Part shown: piece after piece, positions 48,950-61,456 of the stretch | Position numbering within the stretch: the first letter of the stretch is position 1 | How the letters are laid out: every line of letters starts with the position of its first letter | Assembly: GCF_964340395.1 (NCBI RefSeq) | Contig: NC_135570.1 | Location: forward strand, 10,594,822 to 10,658,821 | Length of the DNA stretch: 64,000 nt | DNA from: Glandiceps talaboti | Taxonomy: Eukaryota; Hemichordata; Enteropneusta; Spengelidae | Direction: 5' to 3' | Translations under genes and position numbers: made by a program | Notes under the pieces: model-generated | Told to the model about the DNA's origin: nothing | What the model saw: only the letters and a program-made list of their open reading frames with translations | The model's database searches: none

Positions 48950-49379
48950 ACTAAAAAGTAGCGCTGATACGTACAGAATGCTGAAAAAAATTGAAATGAT
49001 AATTTCTATAATCTAGATCTTACCTTTTATATCTCGATATCAACACATCAATATCTTGTATGTGGTTACCTTGGTTACATGTGGGAATAATCATATAACA
49101 CGAACTGGTACAGAAAGACGATTTAGAACTGGCCTTCAATCTTTCACATCACATCTGTAAGGTTGTCTGTAAAATTAGATAAAAAAAAGAAACATTTGAA
49201 TTAACAAAAATTCTTCCTTACTTTTACATGAATTATATGAACCTGGAATAAGGAATATGTAAATTTAAATTGTTTAAACCTCCTGATTTGTCCAATCAAC
49301 ATCAAGGGTGAAAGGTCATAGCACACCACCAATGTCAGGTAACCTTTTATGTAACATTTATGGTGGAAAAAGCAACAAT
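48950..49379. other. Non-coding
   Basis: No feature recognised. Confidence 0.5.
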
Positions 49380-49560
49380 TTTATCCAACTCCCCCCCTAA
49401 CCCAACTGTGGTCGGGGTTCGAACCCCATTCAGGGTTCGATTAAATTTACCACATTGTAAGTAAGAAGAATGTCGTTCAGTTGGACTCCACCAAACAACG
49501 CAGGTTTTCCGCGGGTACTCCGGTTTCCTCCTACATTAACACTGAACCCCTGAGGGATGG
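49380..49560 (+). mobile_element. Possible retroelement fragment with tRNA B-box-like motif
   Basis: GGGGTTCGAACCCC (49414-49427) contains the Pol III B-box GGTTCGAANCC, followed at once by a second GGGTTCGA. About 80 bp on, GCGGGTACTCCGGTTTCCTC (49511-49530) resembles a motif I know as widespread in repetitive DNA of aquatic invertebrates. I could not find a credible A box or a poly-A tail, so this is a fragment at best. The small frame starting at 49481 runs through it and is not called a gene. Confidence 0.4.
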
Positions 49561-50173
49561 CCCTCACTGGACTTCTTGGGAGACAAGTGTTTATATGCTT
49601 AAAGAACTATCCAGTATAAATAACGATATTACTAGTCTTGGATGGTGCCGTAAAAGAGGTGGTAGTTTACGATGATTTGTGTTTCATCGTATACAAGTTA
49701 CCATGGTAATACGATATATGAAAATGTTCCTGTACAATTTTGTCATCAACTTGCTAACATAAATGGCTAAGTTTCCATCAAGATATAACTAATTTCACAC
49801 ATCACTGAATATAGTTAAAAGATGGACTTGTTAACGACCACTTTACAATTTGAAAACACAAATCAATACACCATATCACCAGATAATTATGTACTTTATA
49901 TTGCATTTGACATGCCCAATCACAAACATACAGCTATAGTTTGCAAGGATGTCAAAACCTTCAAATGCTGTTAGTCATAGAAAAACATTGATACATTGTA
50001 TAATGCTTGATAGATGAAATTATTTGTTTTAATTATTACTTTAGGGGGTTATACGAAATCATAATTTTTGATATCAGAAATCTTCAATTTTTAATATGGT
50101 TATTTTGAGAAGCATTAGGTTATCTTTTTTTTTGTCGCTTGCCAGCATTCCTTCTCCCTCCCCCTCCCCCCAT

Positions 50174-50174
<1 letters not shown>
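49561..50174. other. Non-coding
   Basis: Only an X-box-like GTTACCATGGTAAT (49697-49710) was noticed. Confidence 0.5.

Positions 50175-50267
<93 letters not shown>
50175..50267 (+). repeat. (ATC)n trinucleotide microsatellite, ~31 units
   Basis: A pure TCA/ATC run. Reading frames give poly-Ile or poly-Met and carry no coding meaning. Confidence 0.98.
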
Positions 50268-50484
50268 CCACCACTTCTGGTAGCTGATGAAGGAAAGTAG
50301 GTTATAGTACAGCATGGCTATGTCAGTGGATCCTATTTTCGACATTCTCTGCCAACACAGCAATAAATGCCGAGATGTGATATAAGGTCTTTCCAACTGG
50401 GCATATTTGTAGCTACTAGTATTTACAGTAGTTACGTGTGCACCTCAAAAATCCGTGCCTGATTTTCTAGCTTCAAAGTTGGTG
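50268..50484. other. Non-coding spacer
   Basis: Nothing recognised. Confidence 0.5.
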
Positions 50485-51172
50485 TAAGCATGATGTTAAC
50501 ATTCAGCTGATGCAGGCATTAACCCTTCTATAGTTCTTAACACACACTGAAGCCATGTTTGTATGAGCCTGGTGTTAGCACTGAGCTAGTGTGGAATATA
50601 CATAGATCAAAGACGCATACTTATGGCACTGACAACTTTCTTAAAATCAGCACTTATCAAAAGGAAAGACATTCTACAGAGAAAGAGAGTATGCATTACA
50701 TTTATCTAACCTAAAGTTTATACTTTTGTATAAATCTTATTTTGTTGACTATTATTACTCTAGTTTATATATTTACTAGTTTGTTTTAGCACCAAACACT
50801 TATTGCACAAAATCCAATGAAGAAATGTAGTTTTATTAACGGATGCAATACAGATTCTATTCTATTCTATTCTATTCTATTCATAGGACTGGTGTATGCC
50901 AGTAACCTGTCCAGTTACTAACACATACAGGAGAGCTGTTACTGCCACCTTGGCACTGGTTTGCTGAGTGTTAACATAGGACTGGTGTAGGCATTCATCC
51001 TCCCAGATGCTAACACATGCAGGAGAGGTGTTAGTGCCAGCGTAGTGTTAGAGCTGAGCTAGCCTGATGTTAACATTGGACTAGTGCAGTTATTATTAAC
51101 CCTTTTCATTGTGAACACATGCTGGTGAGCTGTTTGTACATGCCTGGTGTTAGCACTGAACTAGCTAAAATA
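50485..51172 (+). repeat. Decayed ~110-bp array, GGTGTTAGCACTGAGCTAG type
   Basis: Four or five loose units contain GATGTTAACAT, GGACTGGTGTAGGCATT, CTAACACATGCAGGAGAG and GTTAGCACTGAGCTAG. They are interrupted at 50600-50880 by unrelated sequence and a (TTCTA)n run at 50854-50882. Confidence 0.75.
50854..50882 (+). repeat. (TTCTA)n microsatellite
   Basis: Five to six perfect pentamers. Confidence 0.95.
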
Positions 51173-51349
51173 GTTCACCACTTGCAATTGACTGAACTAA
51201 AACCTATTATAGACAACTTACAAACAACACGATGACGTAATTTATTATACGTATCAAAAAATGTTCAGGAAACCCTAACTATGCAATCAACAGTTCTAAA
51301 AATGCCAGAAGACAATTGTAATGTTATAGAAGACATACATCAGGATTAA

Positions 51350-51427
51350 CATTATACTGGAATGGGGTTTTATTTAAGTATTTTCACTTCAGTAAAAAAG
51401 CTTACAAACTCAGCTTGTGCCACTTTA
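51350..51427 (+). mobile_element. Dispersed repeat, family H copy 3 (partial)
   Basis: The terminus AACTCAGCTTGTGCCACTTT (51407-51426) matches the copies at 28697 and 7718. The sequence before it (TTTTATTTAAGTATTTTCAC) matches only weakly. Confidence 0.5.
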
Positions 51428-52785
51428 GTACGCACTGGACGATACCACGGAAAGACTCATGTTTCAGAATGACTATGATTTGTGAATTCTGGTACAAATA
51501 ACATGTTGACACTTGATTGCAATACACAGATACTGGTTCACACAACAAGCAGGCAATAAAACTACTTTACCTGGAACTGTTCATAAACTACTGCTAAAAT
51601 TACACATTAAATTTTTTACTTGAATTTCTACAGCTTTTGTTTTATTTTCACAATTTATCCCTGCCTAAAACACAGCTAGTATTAGATCTTTATATGGGAT
51701 ATCACATTCAAATTTTATGAGAACCTCATTTTTTAAACGAAAGTGAAGTATTTTATGGCGAAAAAATGTAATTGTGAACATTCCTAGAACTCTGTAAGTC
51801 ATAAAATCTTATCACTTTTGTACAAGCTATAAATCTCCATTCAAAAAAAAAAAAAACGGCAAAAAACTCCCGACTCTGCAAACAGTAATTGAAGTGGTTC
51901 GCTAATTGTGCTCTAGTGCGGGGATATAAAATATTACATATCAGTTTGCAATATAAAACTAACAAATCAAACCAGCCATTTTCTGTTTGTGATGTCTACG
52001 CCTCACTGTCGCAGTACAGTAGGTAATTTAAAACAGGTATTTGGCATTTAACAGATGATCTGACCCGGCTAGTTTCCGTTTTCAGGGCAATCATGTAATT
52101 ACGTTGTTTTGAGGATCGCAAGACTATAAAGAATTAACATGTAGAGAGAGAAAGACAGTTTGATGTGATAGACCTGGGGCACTCTCTATTCAACTGACTT
52201 GTTAATAAATGTGATTTACCGTAGGTTTGCCTTTACATCTTAAGCTACAATGCCTTGACACTCAATAGTGTATTTATAATGCAACTCAACAAGGACATGA
52301 TTTATTTTGTGCAAGGACGGGCGTCTGTGGAACGAACAGTTGATGATAATTCTTTAATTTGTTGATAATTTGTTGCAATACGATGTCTATAATGACAAGC
52401 AGATGGACACACTTGTTAAACCAATTATTGACAGGATTTGGATCAAAACACATCAAAGCCTCCAAGTACTTACCATTCAAATCAAAATCAGGCAAAATTA
52501 TATTATTTTTTTTGGAAATCGGTTTATAATTTGTTCCAAAAAGTTACCTGTAACGATGATCTTTAATATTGATTACACATCAAAAATATTCTACGGTACA
52601 CTAAAATTTCCATTTTCTGTAAATTTCTTATAAATATCTTTTACAATGAAATCACACACATTATTTTATCTTTCAATCTTTTTATTTAAATTTTAGTAAA
52701 AATTCATCCAAAAGTGGAGCTTTATAATATCAATTCATGTCAGGAAATGTTGATGAAACCCATAGACATGTCCAAGACAACTACT
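51428..52785. other. Non-coding
   Basis: An A13-14 run near 51843. No exon, RNA or array recognised. Confidence 0.5.
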
Positions 52786-53320
52786 TGTCAATTTTATTGA
52801 GTCACTTTTTGACAAATATTTCTACACAACCAATTTTATTATGACATTTTTATAAAATAGTTTCTACAAGATATTTATAAAATTTTATTAACACTTTTTG
52901 ACAAATATTTCTATATCAATAATATATTTTTAAATTTCACTGACATATTTTACACATATGTGTACAAGATCTTTGTAAATTTTATCAACACTTTTTGACA
53001 AATATTCTATCGGATAAGAGTCAATTTTCCCAACATTTGATGATATTTCTACAACATATTTGTAAATTTTGTTGACACCTTTTGACAAATATTTCTACAT
53101 TAATATATTTATGACTTACTTCACAATTTTTACAAATATTTCTTCTTTAAAATATTAGAAAATTTTATTGATACTTTTTACGAATAATTCTACAACTTAT
53201 CTGTAAATTTTATCAACATTTTTTTGGGAAGTATTTCTGCATGATATTTACAAATTTTATTGACACCCTTTGACAAATATTTCTACAAGACAGTCTTAAA
53301 TTTTATAGACAGTTTTTCAC
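52786..53320 (+). repeat. Decayed ~65-75-bp AT-rich tandem array
   Basis: Seven or eight units share AATTTTATTGACACTTTTTG and ACAAATATTTCTACA, with linkers rich in TATTTATAAA. Divergence is high. Confidence 0.75.
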
Positions 53321-54721
53321 ATTGTTGACGAATACTTCGCATCAATGAAATATTGATATGATTTTAAGTAGGTCCGGTTGTAACTATGATTTCTAGATAA
53401 TCTGCCAAGTAACAGAATCCTTTTCACAATTTTCTATATCCAAGAAAGATAACCTCCATAATTCATGTTTTCTGTTCTCTCCCATACACCCATTAAATGA
53501 CAACACCTTATTTCATCAAATTTTTTTTTTTGTATTCTCCATAAAATAATTCACATTTGATACTTTCTATCTTTTTATGGTTACCTGCTCATATACTGTA
53601 CACTTTTTCATCAGCTCTCAATTTTTCTCTAATCCCCTTCTTGGTATGCCTAATTCCCAGGACAGAGTCTAGTATCTAGACCTGTAGACTGCACTGTTAA
53701 CAAATTTATGAGGTGTATTACTCACTGACAAAAGATCAAATGCTGGCAGGAAAAATCCAAGACGAGAGCAAGAACAAAGCTATAGCCTAAGGTGAAATCA
53801 ATTGTACATTTTCAATGATATATTTATGGTGGTACAAATCACCTACAAGAGAGAAGATGACAGTTGGAGAAGATTTGATGTATCACCTTGTCAGGAGGAC
53901 ATCTTAGACAATATGTAGTCAGTCAATAAAGCAGGTCTTTTCACAGCAGGGGCACTAATGTGTCCTTAACAAATCGACCTAATTGTTGTTCAATTGACAG
54001 CAATTAAAACTGACAACATTCTGTGCCATAAATTAACAAGGAGACATGGCCCTGTTGACCTAACCTATCGGGACAAGACAAGGGTGATGACACTTGAATA
54101 AGATAATGGGACAATATTGATTGATTAACTGATTAATCATCAGGTAACTGATTGATTGATTTGGTGATTTATCTTGACAGATGTCCATCACTGTGACTTC
54201 TGGTCACTTCTGTCACCGTATTTTATTCACCTGTCTAAAGTCACTCCTGGGTATTAACTGTCAAGAAGATGGGAGTCTGAAGTATAGCTATGTTCATAGT
54301 TCGGTAATAACCACACAGCCCTGTTAATTGATAGTCTCGTCATTAACTTCTGTCATAGAAGACAAACTCTAGCTGTCTTCATACAAACCTACTTAGTCAC
54401 TAAATGGTTCAAACACATCCAACTACTTCTCAGTTATCAGAATTACAATTGCCAAAGATAATGAACAATACATGTATGCATACATAATAAAATTTTAACC
54501 AATACATTATTTTGATAAGTTGAGAGCTTACAACTGCAAACTTTACTATTCAGTCATGTGATGGGTCGACCACAATAGTTGAATTTTCACCAATGTATGT
54601 AGCTATGTTCATACTTACTAACTACGGCCTAGTAGTCTAAACATAATAAATCCAGGTATGATATTTCAGGCATCTACCCACTCACTGGATGGTAAGACAT
54701 GGCACTAATCATCCTACCATA
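53321..54721. other. Non-coding
   Basis: A run of TGATTGAT/TTAATCAT words at 54118-54160 could bind homeodomain factors but is also simple AT-rich sequence. No gene seen. Confidence 0.5.
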
Positions 54722-54758
54722 CCTACCATCCATCCATAGTTGAAGGATGGATGGTAGG
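54722..54758. repeat. Perfect 14-bp inverted repeat at array head
   Basis: CCTACCATCCATCC (54722-54735), nine-base loop ATAGTTGAA, GGATGGATGGTAGG (54745-54758). The right arm is the first unit of the large 34-bp minisatellite, so the left arm is an inverted piece of the same unit. Confidence 0.9.
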
Positions 54759-56625
54759 ACATAGTACAGCAAACACAAGGATGGATGGTAGGACATAGTA
54801 CAGCAAACACAAGGATGGATGGTAGGACATAGTACAGCTAACACAAGGATGGATGGTAAGACATCGCACAGCTAACACAAGGATGGATGGTTGGACATAG
54901 CACAGCTAACACAAGGATGGATGGTAGGACATAGCACAGCTAACACAAGGATGGATGGTAGGACATAGTACAGCTAACACAAGGATGGATGGTAAGACAT
55001 CGCACAGCTAACACAAGGATGGATGGTTGGACATAGCACAGCTAACACAAGGATGGATGGTAGGACATAGCACAGCTAACACAAGGATGGATGGTAGGAC
55101 ATCACACAGCTAACACAAGGATGGATGGTAAGACATCGCACAGCTTACACAAGGATGGATGGTTGGACATAGCACAGCTAACACAAGGATGGATGGTAGG
55201 ACATCGCACAGCTAACACAAGGATGGATGGATGGACATAGCACAGCTAACACAAGGATGGATGGATGGACATAGCACAGCTAACACAAGGATGGATGGAT
55301 GGACATAGCACAGCTAACACAAGGATGGATGGTAGGACATAGCACAGCTAACACAAGGATGGATGGTAAGACATCACACAGCTAACACAAGGATGGATGG
55401 TTTGACGTAGCACAGCTAACACAAGGATGGATGGTAGGACATAGCACAGCTAACACAAGGATGGATGGTAGGACATAGCACAGCTAACACAAGGATGGAT
55501 GGTAGGAAATAGCACAGCTAACACAAGGATGGATGGTAGGACATAGCACAGCTAACACAAGGATGGATGGTAGGACATAGCACAGCTAACACAAGGATGG
55601 ATGGTAGGACATAGCACAGCTAACACAAAGATGGATGGTAGGACATAGCACAGCTAACACAAGGATGGATGGTAGGACATAGTACAGCTAACACAAGGAT
55701 GGGTGGCAAGACATCGCACAGCTAACACAAGGATGGATGGATGGACATAGCACAGCTAACACACGGATGGATGGATGGACATAGCACAGCTAACACAAGG
55801 ATGGATGGATGGACATAGCACAGCTAACACAAGGATGGATGGATGGACATAGCACAGCTAACACAAGGATGGATGGTAGGACATAGCACAGCTAACACAA
55901 GGATGGATGGTAAGACATCGCACAGCTAACACAAGGATGGATGGTAAGATATCACACAGCTAACACAAGGATGGATGGTAGGACATAGCACAGCTAACAC
56001 AAAGATGGATGGTAGGACATAGCACAGCTAACACAAGGATGGATGGTAGGACATAGTACAGCTAACACAAGGATGGATGGTTGGACATAGCACAGCTAAC
56101 ACAAGGATGGATGGTTGGACATAGTACAGCTAACACAAGGATGGATGGTTGGACGTAGCACAGCTAACACAAGGATGGATGGTTGGATGTAGCACAGCTA
56201 ACACAAGGATGGATGGTAGGACATAGTACAGCTAACACAAGGATGGATGGTAGGACATAGCACAGCTAACACAAGGATGGATGGTAGGACATAGTACAGC
56301 TAACACAAGGATGGGTGGCAAGACATCGCACAGCTAACACAAGGATGGATGGTAGGACATGGCACAGCTAACACAAGGATGGATGGTTGGACGTAGCACA
56401 GCTAACACAAGGATGGATGGTAGGACATAGTACAGCTAACAAGGATGGATGGTTGGACATAGTACAGCTAACACAAGGATGGATGGTTGGACGTAGCACA
56501 GCTAACACAAGGATGGATGGTAGGACATAGCACAGCTAACACAAGGATGGATGGTAGGACATAGCACAGCTAACACAAGGATGGATGGTTGGACATACCA
56601 CAGCTAACACAAGGATGGACACACC
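54745..56625 (+). repeat. 34-bp minisatellite, about 55 units
   Basis: Each unit is GGATGGATGG, a variable TAGGACATAG / TAAGACATCG / TTGGACATAG / ATGGACATAG part, then CACAGCTAACACAA. Near the 5' end the four types recur in the same order over three blocks (units 3-6, 7-10, 11-14), a 136-bp higher-order repeat. The rare variant GGGTGGCAAGACATCG occurs twice (about 55700 and 56312), each time after a TAGGACATAGTAC unit. Period 34 is not a multiple of three, so no long frame arises. Decayed units extend to about 56690. Confidence 0.97.
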
Positions 56626-56690
56626 ACTGTCAGTAAGATGAACATGGATAGACATACCTCTAACACAAGGATGGACACACTGATGTCACA

Positions 56691-57070
56691 AGCAGCTCAT
56701 AAAATGGTGACCTTAGCTGACCTTGCTTGCTGCACGACTTGTGGACAACACAAGCCAAAATTTACATGATAAAAGAAAGATAAATGCAGTAAAATAATAG
56801 CTCATACTGTCTGTCATTTGTTCCACTATCATGTCAATCACTACAGCGTGATACAAACATAGTCATAAATCTAAGTGACCCTATATCATCCTGTGTAAGA
56901 CACATTGATAAGCATATATCACTCTGTGTGTTCAGAGACACATTGACAAGTATATATCACCCTGTGTGTTCCAAGACACATTGACAAGTATCAACTTGTG
57001 TACATAAGGTACGAAAAGTATATTTCATATTGTCTGGGCTCAAATTCAATTCTAATGTTTTGTAGTCAGA
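56691..57070. other. Non-coding spacer between two large minisatellites
   Basis: Contains a loose ~55-bp duplication (AGACACATTGA(T/C)AAG(C/T)ATATATCAC, 56898-56990). Nothing else recognised. Confidence 0.6.
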
Positions 57071-57074
57071 TACA

Positions 57075-58120
57075 GTTTTTTAAGTTGGTAGTCACGATAC
57101 CATGTTTAGTAGTCTATGTGTCCTAGACTACTGCTAATTTGGTACTCTAGACACAATGTTTAGTAGTCTATGTGTCCTGGACTACTGCTAATTTGGTAGT
57201 CCCTGGACTACTGCTAACAATGGTAGTCTAGATACCATTTTTTAGTAGTCTATGTGTCCTGGACTACTGCTAATTTGGTAGTCTAGATACAATGTTTAGT
57301 AGTCTATGTGTCCTGGACTACTGCTAATTTGGTAGTCTAGATACAATGTTTAGTAGTCTATGTGTCCTGGACTACTGCTAATTTGGTAGTCTAGATACAA
57401 TGTTTAGTAGTCTATATGTCCTGGACTACTGCTAATTTTGTAGTCTAGATACAATGTTTAGTAGTCTATGTGTCCTGGACTACTGCTAATTTTGTAGTCT
57501 AGATACAATGTTTAGTAGTCTATGTGTCCAGGACTACTGCTAATTTGGTAGTCTAGATACAATGTTTAGTAGTCTATGTGTCCTGGACTACTGCTAATTT
57601 GGTAGTCTAGACACAATGTTTAGTAGTCTATGTGTCCTGGACTACTGCTAATTTGGTAGTCTAGACACAATGTTTAGTAGTCTATGTGTCCTGGACTACT
57701 GCTAATTTGGTAGTCTAGACACAATGTTTAGTAGTCTATGTGTCCTGGACTACTGCTAATTTGGTAGTCTAGATACAATGTTTAGTAGTCTATGTGTCCT
57801 GGACTACTGCTAATTTGGTAGTCTAGATACAATGTTTAGTAGTCTATGTGTCCTGGACTACTGCTAATTTGGTAGTCTAGATACAATGTTTAGTAGTCTA
57901 TGTGTCCTGGACTACTGCTAATTTGGTAGTCGAGATACAATGTATAGTAGTCTATGTGTCCTGGACTACTGCTAATTTGGTAGTCCCTGGACTACTGCTA
58001 ACAATGGTAGTCTAGATACCATTTTTAGTAGTCTATGTGTCCTGGACTACTGCTAATTTGGTAGTCTAGATACAATATTTAGCATCCTATGTGTCTTAGA
58101 CTACTGCTAATTTGGTGCTC
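57075..58120 (+). repeat. 54-bp minisatellite, about 19 units, hairpin in each unit
   Basis: The unit carries TAGTCTAGATACAATGTTTA, GTAGTCTATGTGTCCTGGAC and TACTGCTAATTTGG. Each unit can form GTAGTC...GACTAC as a stem. Central units are nearly identical and edges decay. A variant containing GGTAGTCCCTGGACTACTGC followed by TAACAATGG and TACCATTTTT occurs once near each end (57197-57247 and 57982-58028). Confidence 0.97.
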
Positions 58121-59700
58121 TGTATAACATTGCCCTGGGACAAGTGTATTTCACCCTGTGTGTATTCTGACAGGTATACTGCATCCCAAGTGTACAAAAC
58201 TTGACTAGCATATTTCATTCTGACATGTGTATAGGCCATGAACAATACAAACACCTATCTGACACTTGTTTTATTATAGTATAGGACCTATCTAAGAGTT
58301 TTGTATTGTCTAACACAATACTATCACTTGGTACTTTCATATACTTTCTCTCACCTGCAATCTCTGTCAACAAAACGAAAGCTAATTTGAAGTGGTATTT
58401 TTAGTATGTTTATGTATCTTCTCTAAAAAACAACACTTTTTATCAAAGGTTTGAGGTTGTCTATCATGTCATTATGTGAACATCTTTCTTGTGCTGGTAG
58501 TCATAACTACACAAAAGGATCATGGGAAATAAATTCATCCAAGCCTCTCAGATATTATTTCAACTTTATTCTTAATTTGAAGTGTACGATATCTTTATTG
58601 TCAGCATTGACATTGCCAAAAAGGTAGAACTATTTGACGAAAGTTTTGTTGTTGTGGACTTCTATAATCAGGGACTCTACAATTCTGTTCCATCATCAAC
58701 TCCTGTACTGCTTTCTCAAAAATTTAGTTATAAGAGGGAAATCATGTGTAGAAATTGATTGGTTGAAACAAAATGTGGTTATGTTGCTTGTTGTTGTTGT
58801 TTTTTTGGTTTTTTTTGTTTTTTGGGGGGGAAAGTATTCAAAAAATAAAAAAATAAAAATACTCTGTAACAAGTGTGAAAATTTATGTTGTAATAATGTT
58901 AGTTAAGTTTTGTATGTAAGTTTCCTAAAACTTGGCATCTTTTTGGCGACATGACCAAAATCGTTTGATTTTCATAATGGGATTACAGGTATTGATGACA
59001 AAACAATGTTGTGGAGTCAGTCACACTTCAGCATTATGCCAGTACAGGGTAGTAATGAAGTAAAATCTACCTCAGTCCCCCAGCTCACTGACTTGAGCTA
59101 CGCCACAAAATTGTACAAGCATGGAAATGTGTGCAACTTTTCCTCTTTCTGTTACCAGGGTTACCAAACTTGAAGAGAAACATTACAGACAGGCTACCAA
59201 AAGTTTGAAAACCTCAGCACAAATCCAGTCACAACACAACACATACACAATACCATTTTTATTGCATCAATATGTAGCGCTACACTGCATATGATGTGAG
59301 TTAACCCCTGACAAATAGGACACTGCTGATGAATTCCATCTACAAGAACACAACAGGATATCTATATATGTATAGTATAAATGAGCTCTTAACAAGGATT
59401 TTGTTGAGCTGGATCAAATTCGGGTTTGAAAAACAGTTGCTGGCAGAGCTATAGAAAGAGTTGGTCCAGAACAACACAATAACCCTATGTAATCCTATAC
59501 TGATAAGATAACACTAATGTGAGAACTTGGGATTGAAACATGGGCCTTTAAGAGTGATAGTAACATAGAGGGTAAAATACAGCACACATGACAATTTAAT
59601 ATTGTATAATGGAAGGGGGGAGGGGAAATAAAGCAATGAATGTAGATTCTACCTACAAAATTACTTTGTTTTACTTACCCCTTTGTGTGTACGTGTGAAT
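58121..59700. other. Non-coding
   Basis: The 90-codon frame at 58634-58906 crosses a (TTG)n/T-run/G7 stretch at 58785-58830 and is not credible. Nothing else recognised. Confidence 0.5.
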
Positions 59701-59701
59701 A

Positions 59702-59767
<66 letters not shown>

Positions 59768-59768
59768 G
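59701..59768 (+). repeat. (TG)n then (TATG)n microsatellite
   Basis: A TG run with one C change, passing into GTATGTATG. Confidence 0.97.
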
Positions 59769-59942
59769 AAAGAAATGCATAAAGACCTGGTGAGACAGTC
59801 CGAATAAATAGATGTAATCCGATGTTTCGAATAAAAATTCTTTTTCAAGGTATTTATAGGCAAGACATATTAGGTGAACACCTGAATATATCTGAATGTT
59901 ATGGAACAGAACGACAACCGCGCGTGATTAACAGTTATACAT

Positions 59943-59974
59943 GTACGTACGTACGTACGTACGTACGTACGTAC
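59943..59974. repeat. (GTAC)8 self-complementary microsatellite
   Basis: Eight perfect GTAC units. The sequence is its own reverse complement and holds seven CpG steps in an otherwise CpG-poor region. It is followed by ACAT-type units to 60040. Confidence 0.95.
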
Positions 59975-60086
59975 ATACTTATGGAAGTATGTGCATATAT
60001 ACATACAGACATACACACATACATGTACATACATACATTTTGTTTATAAATTGAGAAGTACAGATAGAGTTAGGATGAATTTTGAA

Positions 60087-60116
60087 TTTTTTTTTTTTTG
60101 GGGGGGGGGGGGGGGG
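60087..60116 (+). repeat. T13-G17 homopolymer junction
   Basis: Thirteen T directly followed by seventeen G. Similar junctions occur at 61553-61574 and 61753-61774. Confidence 0.95.
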
Positions 60117-60519
60117 AGAAACAGAGAATTGCAAAATAGCTGAAAAGTATGATTATCTGTACCAAGCTGACTTCCTGTTCAAGTGTTGGTGTGGAGGGAT
60201 ATTATCTACTTGAATTCCCAGTGGTTTCTGTCAAAATCTCTCATGATGATGAGGTTGAGATGCGTGACAAATTGTGCTACATTTCTCCATATTTTTAGAA
60301 TAAAACATCATATTTCCACTTATTTTTATCAGGTATAAATTGTTCACTGTCAACACTAAAACTAAAACTCAAACTACTCCAGTCCAGTAAGATAAAGAAT
60401 CTCAATGTATTGAATTTCTAAGTTTTCCACATAAAATAATCTCATAAAATAAAATCTACTATAATTTTGTTGAATTACCACCAAGAAATAAATGAAGTAC
60501 TGTTCAAAAATAACCTTTT
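60117..60519. other. Non-coding
   Basis: Nothing recognised. Confidence 0.5.
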
Positions 60520-60895
60520 AGGCATGCAAAGATGTAAAGCTTTACAATGTTTTTATTTCAACAAATAATGAAGGACTACTTATATCACCTTTTGGCATAT
60601 ACAAGAGTATCATTTAACAATATGTTCATTCAAATAAATAAATAAATAAATATATAAATACTGGCATAGCACACTGGCATACACTCAGAAATAAATTTAC
60701 ACTTATTTCATTCAAAAATAGAAATAAATGCTGCACTTTTCCATAATCCTTATAAAGAGATAAAATTTCCAAAAATTTCATTTAAAAAAATATAAATAAA
60801 AGCTGTACTCTTAGAAAATCCTTTGGCATAAAAAGAAATGAAATTTAATTTCATTCATAGAAAATAAATAAAAGCTATACTTTTTTTGTAAGCTA
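60520..60895 (+). repeat. Decayed ~80-bp A-rich tandem repeat with (AAAT)n
   Basis: AATAAA(T/A)GCT(G/A)(C/T)ACTTT-like blocks recur near 60723, 60795 and 60868, with TTTGGCATA and TTTCATT pieces between. An (AAAT)n run lies at 60634-60660. Confidence 0.65.
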
Positions 60896-61456
60896 TCTAC
60901 GTAATTGTTATGTATCAAGTCTAAATTATTACTCAGGATAGGTATCATTGGGGAATTAGACAACAATTCAGAACGGAATTAAACAGTTAAAGTAATAAAC
61001 ATCGGTAACATGTCCATGATATGTATTCATGAAGTGTGCTTGATGTCATATATCCACAACATAAGTAAATGTTGGATCTGACATACTGTGATCACCCTAT
61101 TTCCTGCTTACTATGCAATGCCCATCATCAGGTTGATTTTCCACACTGGAAAAACCTTTTCAACGATTCATTCCGTACGCTATGATCAAACAAATATCAC
61201 AATTTAATCTGGCACGTACAGCTCTACAAGTTTTAGCCAATCAGCAATCATTTTGATACCAATTTCGATACTTTTTGTTACTATAACGATGTAATCTCAA
61301 ATTCATGTGTTCCCTTACGGCTTCTTAGACTAAGTATTACAAATTCCCCACTTATTATTCAAGAAATAAATCACCATGTTGGGTGGTTGTCTACTTTAGT
61401 CTTACTATAGCAGTGGGAGTATATTACAAAGACTCATTTCAGACTTGTCTATAAAT
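60896..61456. other. Non-coding
   Basis: Nothing recognised. Confidence 0.5.

Noticed and set aside
49414-49427. tRNA gene suggested by GGGGTTCGAACCCC
   Set aside because: Only a T-arm/B-box-like palindrome is present; no acceptor stem, anticodon arm or A box could be placed around it.
54745-58120. CRISPR-like array
   Set aside because: The units are contiguous with no unique spacers, there are no cas genes, and the genome is eukaryotic.
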